NCBI GenBank assembly: GCA_910579925.1
Contig: CAJTVY010000015.1
Coordinates: 1-64,000, forward strand
Source of the DNA: an uncultured Dorea sp.
GTDB taxonomy: Bacteria; Bacillota; Clostridia; Lachnospirales; Lachnospiraceae
Length of the DNA: 64,000 bases
Reading direction: 5' to 3'
Positions 59,612-64,000 of this stretch are shown one piece after another. The notes beneath the pieces are model-generated. The model did no database searches. It worked only from the letters and a program-made list of their open reading frames with translations, and had not been told where the DNA came from. A program made the translations under genes and the position numbers. Each line of letters begins with the position of its first letter. Position 1 is the stretch's first letter.

Positions 59612-60562
59612 ATGAAAATTATTTTCATGGGAACTCCGGATTTCTCAGTAGGAACTCTTAAGGCTCTGATTGAGGCAGGACATGAGATCGTACTTGCAGT
59701 GACGCAGCCTGACAAGCCAAAAGGGCGGGGTGGGAAGATGCAGTTTCCACCTGTGAAAGAAGCTGCCATGGAATATCAGATTCCGGTGTTTCAGCCAAAG
59801 AAGGTTCGGGATCCGGACTGTATCGAAGAATTGAGGAAATATCAGGCAGATATTATGGTGGTTATCGCTTTCGGACAGATCCTGCCGGCGGAAATCCTTA
59901 AGATGACGCCTTATGGCTGCGTGAATGTCCATGCGTCGCTGCTTCCGAAGTATCGGGGAGCCGCGCCGATTCAGTGGGCGGTGATTAATGGAGAGAAGGT
60001 TTCCGGCGTTACCACCATGCAGATGGACGAAGGGCTGGATACCGGAGACATGCTGCTTAAGACAGAGGTTGTTCTGGATGAAAAGGAAACAGGAGGAAGT
60101 CTTCACGATAAACTGAGCGAGGCAGGCGCTAAACTGTGTGTCCGTACGCTGAAAGCTCTGGAAGAGAAAACTTTGAAGCCTGAGGCGCAGGGAGAAAGCC
60201 CTACCGAATATGCCAGAATGTTAGACAAAAGCCTGGGTAATATTGACTGGAATCAGAGCGCTATAGAGATTGAGCGTCTGATCCGGGGACTGACCCCCTG
60301 GCCAAGTGCGTATACTGACTGGGACGGTAAGGTAATGAAGATCTGGGAGGCCCGGGTGATTGCGGGACAGGAGCCGCAAGAGATACCGGGAACGGTCGTC
60401 GGAGTGGATAAGGACGGTTTTTGTGTCCAGACAGGACAGGGGTTACTGAAAGTACTTGCACTGCAGATTCCGGGAAAGAAACGGATGGAGGCAGGCCCAT
60501 TCCTTCGCGGATATCCCATAAAGCCAGGGACGATTCTTGTACGGTCCAGGATTGAACAGTAA
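59612..60562 (+). CDS. fmt: Methionyl-tRNA formyltransferase
   Basis: 316 residues: MGTPDFSVGTLKALIEAGHE, YGCVNVHASLLPKYRGAAPIQWA (catalytic Asn/His and SLLPKYRG loop, in two parts), MDEGLDTGDML, and a C-terminal OB-like tRNA domain. Works with peptide deformylase and starts immediately after its stop codon. A terminator follows. Confidence 0.96.
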   Translation: MKIIFMGTPDFSVGTLKALIEAGHEIVLAVTQPDKPKGRGGKMQFPPVKEAAMEYQIPVFQPKKVRDPDCIEELRKYQADIMVVIAFGQILPAEILKMTPYGCVNVHASLLPKYRGAAPIQWAVINGEKVSGVTTMQMDEGLDTGDMLLKTEVVLDEKETGGSLHDKLSEAGAKLCVRTLKALEEKTLKPEAQGESPTEYARMLDKSLGNIDWNQSAIEIERLIRGLTPWPSAYTDWDGKVMKIWEARVIAGQEPQEIPGTVVGVDKDGFCVQTGQGLLKVLALQIPGKKRMEAGPFLRGYPIKPGTILVRSRIEQ

Positions 60563-60590
60563 CAAGAATTCATTAAGAATTGTTAAATTT

Positions 60591-60625
60591 ATATGAAAAA
60601 CAGGTATTTTACCTGTTTTTCATAT
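60591..60625. terminator. Terminator after fmt
   Basis: Perfect 15-bp stem ATATGAAAAACAGGT / ACCTGTTTTTCATAT with a 5-base loop. Confidence 0.75.
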
Positions 60626-60692
60626 ATAATACTTTGTGTACGTCGATAAGTGACGAGTGATAGACCGTAATAGTAATCAGGAGGTGCATGTT

Positions 60693-61388
60693 ATGTATTA
60701 TGGTATAGATCCCACGTATATATTGGTAGTAATCGGATTTCTGATATGCCTTCTGGCTTCAGCAAAGATGAAGTCTACGTTCAGCAGATATTCCCGTGTA
60801 AGGAATCACTCTGGTATGACGGGACGGGAAGCGGCAGAACGGATTCTGAACCAGGCGGGTATCTACGATGTCCGGGTGGAGCATGTTCCGGGTGATCTGA
60901 CGGATCATTATGATCCAAGATCCAAGGTGCTGCGTCTGTCGGATGCTACTTATCAGTCAACGTCTGTTGCAGCTCTGGGAGTTGCGGCCCATGAGTGCGG
61001 ACATGCGATTCAGCATGATACAGGTTACGTGCCGCTTCAGATCCGCGGTGCGCTGGTTCCGGTGGTGAATATCGGAAGCACCATTGCATGGCCGCTGATT
61101 TTTATCGGGCTGTTCTTCAGCAGCCGTTCTTCTCTGCTGTTTCTGAATCTGGGTATCCTGGCGTTTTCTCTGGCAGTTCTATTCCAGATCGTGACACTTC
61201 CGGTAGAATTCAATGCTTCAAGCCGCGCGATCCATATTCTGAGCGGCAGCGGAATGCTTTATGAGGATGAAGTGAACGCAACCAGGAAGGTGCTTTTTGC
61301 AGCAGCCCTCACGTATGTGGCGGGTGCGCTTTCTTCGGTGTTACAGCTTCTGCGTATTGTTTTGCTGGCCAATAACAAGCGGAGATAG
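60693..61388 (+). CDS. YugP-like zinc metallopeptidase
   Basis: 231 residues. N-terminal membrane segment (YILVVIGFLICLLASAKM), zinc site AAHECGHAIQH near 104-114 with HExxH, and two or three further membrane segments, the standard layout of neutral zinc peptidases of the YugP family. Substrate unknown. AGGAGG is at the right distance from ATG 60693; an upstream in-frame ATG at 60657 lacks one. It precedes rsmB. Confidence 0.9.
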   Translation: MYYGIDPTYILVVIGFLICLLASAKMKSTFSRYSRVRNHSGMTGREAAERILNQAGIYDVRVEHVPGDLTDHYDPRSKVLRLSDATYQSTSVAALGVAAHECGHAIQHDTGYVPLQIRGALVPVVNIGSTIAWPLIFIGLFFSSRSSLLFLNLGILAFSLAVLFQIVTLPVEFNASSRAIHILSGSGMLYEDEVNATRKVLFAAALTYVAGALSSVLQLLRIVLLANNKRR

Positions 61389-61434
61389 GCAAAAGATATC
61401 TATCGAGATATCTATTATGAAGGAGGATCTCTGT

Positions 61435-62742
61435 ATGGCTCAATCTGTGAACACCCGTGATCTGATCCTGGAGATCCTGCTTCAGATCACAAGAGACGGA
61501 GAGTACAGTCATATTGCGCTTAAAAATGCTCTTGACCAGTATCAGTATCTGGAAAAGCAGGAGCGCGCATTTATCACCAGAGTGGTGAACGGCACTCTGG
61601 AACGGATGATTGAACTGGATTATATCATTAATCAGTTTTCAAAGGTAAAAGTGAATAAGATGAAACCGGTAATCCGTACTATATTAAGAAGTGCGGTATA
61701 CCAGTTGAAATATATGGACAGCGTTCCCCCTTCCGCAGCCTGCAATGAGGCGGTGAGGCTGGCGGCAAAGAGAGGATTCGGGAATCTTAAGGGATTTGTT
61801 AACGGAATTCTCAGGAATATCAGCAGGAATCTAAAGGATCTTACCTTTCCGTCGGGGAAGGATAAGATCAGTGATCTGTCTGTGCGCTATTCCCTGCCCG
61901 AGTGGATTCTAAAACAGTGGATGTCAGAATACGACGAAGAGACGGTATGCGCTATGGCAGAGGATTTCCTTAAGGAAAAGCCGGTAACCGTGCGTTTCTG
62001 GCCGGACAGGATATCGAAAGAGGAACTGCTTTTGCTGCTGAAGAAAGAGAACGTCCGGGTCAGTGAAGAACCTTCGGTACCCTATGCTCTGAATCTTTCG
62101 GGGTTTGACTATCTGATGAAGCTAAAGAGTTTTCAGATGGGTTATTATCAGGTACAGGATATCAGTTCTATGCAGGCGGCAGAGTGGGCGTCTCCGAAGG
62201 AGGGCGATTACATCATTGACGTCTGCGCAGCGCCCGGCGGAAAGGCGCTTCATCTTGCACAGTTGCTGAAAGGGACGGGACATGTGGAGGCCCGTGATCT
62301 GACAGAATATAAGATCGGGCTGATAAAAGAGAATATCCTGCGAAGCGGCCTTACGAATATAGAAGCGGTACAGATGGATGCACGGATCAGGGATGAGGCA
62401 TCCGTTGGAAAAGCCGACATTGTGATTGCTGATCTGCCCTGCTCTGGACTAGGCGTGCTGGGCAGAAAGCCGGATCTGAAGTATAAGATGACGCCAAAGA
62501 TCCAGAAGGAACTGGTAAAGCTTCAAAGGGAGATCCTGTCTGTGGCGGCAGAGTATGTGAAGCCGGGGGGAACTCTGGTTTATAGTACCTGTACGATACA
62601 CCGGGAAGAGAATGAAGCCAATGCAGAGTGGTTTGCCAGAGAGCACCCGCAGTTTCATCTGCTTCGCGACGGACAGAGGTTACCCGGGCGGGAACCGGGA
62701 GACGGCTTCTACCTTGCGAAGTTTGCCCGGCAGGAATCATAG
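61435..62742 (+). CDS. rsmB: 16S rRNA m5C967 methyltransferase RsmB
   Basis: 435 residues: N-terminal NusB-like helical domain (RDLILEILLQITRDGEYSH to about 150) and a SAM methyltransferase domain with YYQVQDISSMQAAEWASP, DVCAAPGGKALHLAQLL, ADLPCSGLGVLGRKPDLKY (catalytic PC motif) and LVYSTCTIHREENE (second catalytic Cys). AAGGAGG eight bases before ATG 61435 decides the start. Confidence 0.95.
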   Translation: MAQSVNTRDLILEILLQITRDGEYSHIALKNALDQYQYLEKQERAFITRVVNGTLERMIELDYIINQFSKVKVNKMKPVIRTILRSAVYQLKYMDSVPPSAACNEAVRLAAKRGFGNLKGFVNGILRNISRNLKDLTFPSGKDKISDLSVRYSLPEWILKQWMSEYDEETVCAMAEDFLKEKPVTVRFWPDRISKEELLLLLKKENVRVSEEPSVPYALNLSGFDYLMKLKSFQMGYYQVQDISSMQAAEWASPKEGDYIIDVCAAPGGKALHLAQLLKGTGHVEARDLTEYKIGLIKENILRSGLTNIEAVQMDARIRDEASVGKADIVIADLPCSGLGVLGRKPDLKYKMTPKIQKELVKLQREILSVAAEYVKPGGTLVYSTCTIHREENEANAEWFAREHPQFHLLRDGQRLPGREPGDGFYLAKFARQES

Positions 62743-62789
62743 ATTGACAAGTATTACGGTATGTTCCGGGAGACGACCGGATAGAAAGA

Positions 62790-63866
62790 ATGATTGAATT
62801 GGAAAGTATGAATCGCAAAGAAGTAAAAGATATCTGTTCCTTCGATTACGAAGAACTGGCAGAAGAGATCGGAATATTGGGTGAAAAGCCTTTTCGCAGC
62901 CGTCAGATTTACGAATGGCTGCATAGGAAATCAGCCGACAGTTTTGACGAGATGACGAATCTTTCCAGGAATCTGCGGGAAAGACTGTCTGAGACATATG
63001 AGATTCGGAAGATGGAACTGGTGGAACGTCAGATTTCGAAAGAGGATTCAACCGAGAAGTTTCTGTTTGAACTCTGGGATGGGAACATGATCGAGAGCGT
63101 CCTTATGCGTCATCCTTATGGGAATTCTGTGTGTGTGTCGTCCCAGGCCGGATGCCGGATGGGATGCCGGTTCTGTGCCTCGGCGATCGGCGGCCTTAAG
63201 CGCAATCTGTCCCCTTCGGAGATCTTAAGACAGGTATACCGGATCCAGAGGATCACAAAAGAGCGGGTTTCTCATATTGTGGTGATGGGAACCGGAGAAC
63301 CCCTTGACAATTACGAGAACTTTGTCAGATTCATCCGTATGATCAGCGATGAACATGGACTGAATATCAGTCAGAGGAATATTACGGCTTCTACCTGTGG
63401 GATTGTTCCCAATATAAAAAGGCTGTCTCTGGAAGGATTTCAGATCACGCTGGCCTTATCTCTCCATGGATCCAGTCAGGAGAAAAGGGAAAGACTTATG
63501 CCGGTAGCCAGACAGTATGAACTGCAGGAGGTTCTGAAAGCCTGCGACGACTATTTTAAGAAGACAGGAAGAAGGGTGACTTTCGAGTATAGTCTGATCG
63601 AAGGTGTGAACGACCGGACGGAGGATGTACAGGAACTTACGGCTATCTTAAAACCGAGGAACTGCCATTTGAATCTGATTCCGGTAAACCCTGTAAGAGA
63701 GCGGGATTACAGGAAACCGGACCGGAAAAATGCCGGTATATTCAAAAATAAACTTGAAAAAAATGGAATTAATGTTACTATAAGAAGGGAAAGAGGCTCA
63801 GACATAGACGGAGCCTGCGGTCAGCTGCGGAGACGTTATGCTGCCGCGGACGGGAGAACCAGATGA
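62790..63866 (+). CDS. rlmN: Dual-specificity 23S rRNA/tRNA methyltransferase RlmN
   Basis: 358 residues, radical SAM enzyme. Cluster motif CRMGCRFCAS near 115-124 (CxxxCxxC), preceded by SVCVSSQAG, then VVMGTGEPLDNYENFVRFI, ALSLHGSSQEKRERLMPVA and a catalytic Cys near the end in GSDIDGACGQLR. It methylates A2503 and tRNA A37 at C2. The start is uncertain between ATG 62790 and ATG 62808. It overlaps the next gene by ATGA. Confidence 0.95.
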   Translation: MIELESMNRKEVKDICSFDYEELAEEIGILGEKPFRSRQIYEWLHRKSADSFDEMTNLSRNLRERLSETYEIRKMELVERQISKEDSTEKFLFELWDGNMIESVLMRHPYGNSVCVSSQAGCRMGCRFCASAIGGLKRNLSPSEILRQVYRIQRITKERVSHIVVMGTGEPLDNYENFVRFIRMISDEHGLNISQRNITASTCGIVPNIKRLSLEGFQITLALSLHGSSQEKRERLMPVARQYELQEVLKACDDYFKKTGRRVTFEYSLIEGVNDRTEDVQELTAILKPRNCHLNLIPVNPVRERDYRKPDRKNAGIFKNKLEKNGINVTIRRERGSDIDGACGQLRRRYAAADGRTR

Positions 63867-64000
63867 AAATATTTGCAATGACTGATGTAGGGAGAAAGCG
63901 TGAAGTCAATCAGGACTATGTATACGTGACGGATAAGCCTATCGGGCCGTTTCCGAACCTGCTTGCGGTTGCCGACGGAATGGGCGGCCACAAGGCGGGG
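63863..64000 (+). CDS. prpC: PP2C-type serine/threonine phosphatase (partial)
   Basis: The first 46 residues are visible: MKIFAMTDVGRKREVNQD followed by LLAVADGMGGHKAG, the two metal-binding motifs of PrpC/Stp1 phosphatases. The gene runs off the window. In Firmicutes it is followed by a PASTA-domain kinase and acts against it. It is coupled to rlmN by an ATGA overlap. Confidence 0.92.
   Translation, partial: MKIFAMTDVGRKREVNQDYVYVTDKPIGPFPNLLAVADGMGGHKAG

Overview
The window reads as a chromosomal segment of an anaerobic, spore-forming Firmicute, most likely a Lachnospiraceae of the [Clostridium] scindens/Dorea type. That placement is an inference. It rests on the end of a D-proline reductase (Stickland) operon, a four-subunit ferredoxin-linked 2-oxoacid oxidoreductase, a PPi-type phosphofructokinase, a collagen-like spore-surface gene, a VaFE-repeat surface adhesin, Firmicutes-type promoters and strong AGGAGG ribosome-binding sites. 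No phage, insertion sequence, transposase, integrase or CRISPR array was seen.

Layout. 1-1.7 kb: end of prdB, then prdD and prdE, with a terminator between prdB and prdD. 1.74-2.04 kb: an apparently free-standing structured RNA on the minus strand with its own promoter and terminator. 2.1-5.9 kb (minus strand): YcxB-like membrane protein, TauE/SafE permease, and an AgrC/LytTR-type two-component pair. 6.1-10.9 kb: an unusual run of zinc-ribbon and membrane proteins of unknown function. 10.9-19.3 kb: mixed metabolic genes (acetyltransferase, Fe-S aldo/keto reductase, a collagen-like spore gene broken by an in-frame TAG, a divergent APH-fold kinase, TPP riboswitch plus thiT, DUF4091 protein). 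19.3-24.8 kb: an operon of two TVP38/TMEM64 membrane proteins, a rhodanese lipoprotein, a fused nucleotidyltransferase/Fe-S CCG protein and a glycosyltransferase. 25-26.8 kb: ECF sigma factor and DUF4179 anti-sigma. 26.8-30.6 kb: AraC regulator divergent from galK-galT. 30.7-32.5 kb: tRNA-Arg(ACG), a mini DUF1667 gene and phosphofructokinase. 32.7-34.3 kb: a pseudokinase-TM-TPR protein.

34.3-39.9 kb: glycerol operon glpP-glpK followed by two flavoprotein subunits and DUF1667, with terminator-like structures where GlpP would be expected to act. 40.1-45.4 kb: a 1638-residue thioester/SpaA/VaFE adhesin behind a long leader. 45.5-50.0 kb: porCDAB-type oxidoreductase and a sodium:neurotransmitter-symporter-family transporter, probably the oxidative Stickland branch complementing the reductive prd branch. 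50-55 kb: AIM24 protein, TetR regulator divergent from DegV, YitT behind a promoter plus three-way-junction RNA ending in a terminator, and peptidase T. 55.3-64 kb: housekeeping block murE, priA, def, fmt, yugP-like protease, rsmB, rlmN and the start of a PP2C phosphatase, usually followed by a PASTA kinase.

The most novel-looking items are the two structured RNAs (1.74-2.04 kb and 52.73-52.87 kb), the zinc-ribbon cluster, and the TVP38/rhodanese/Fe-S fusion operon. All functional statements come from reading the translated sequence; no database search was run.
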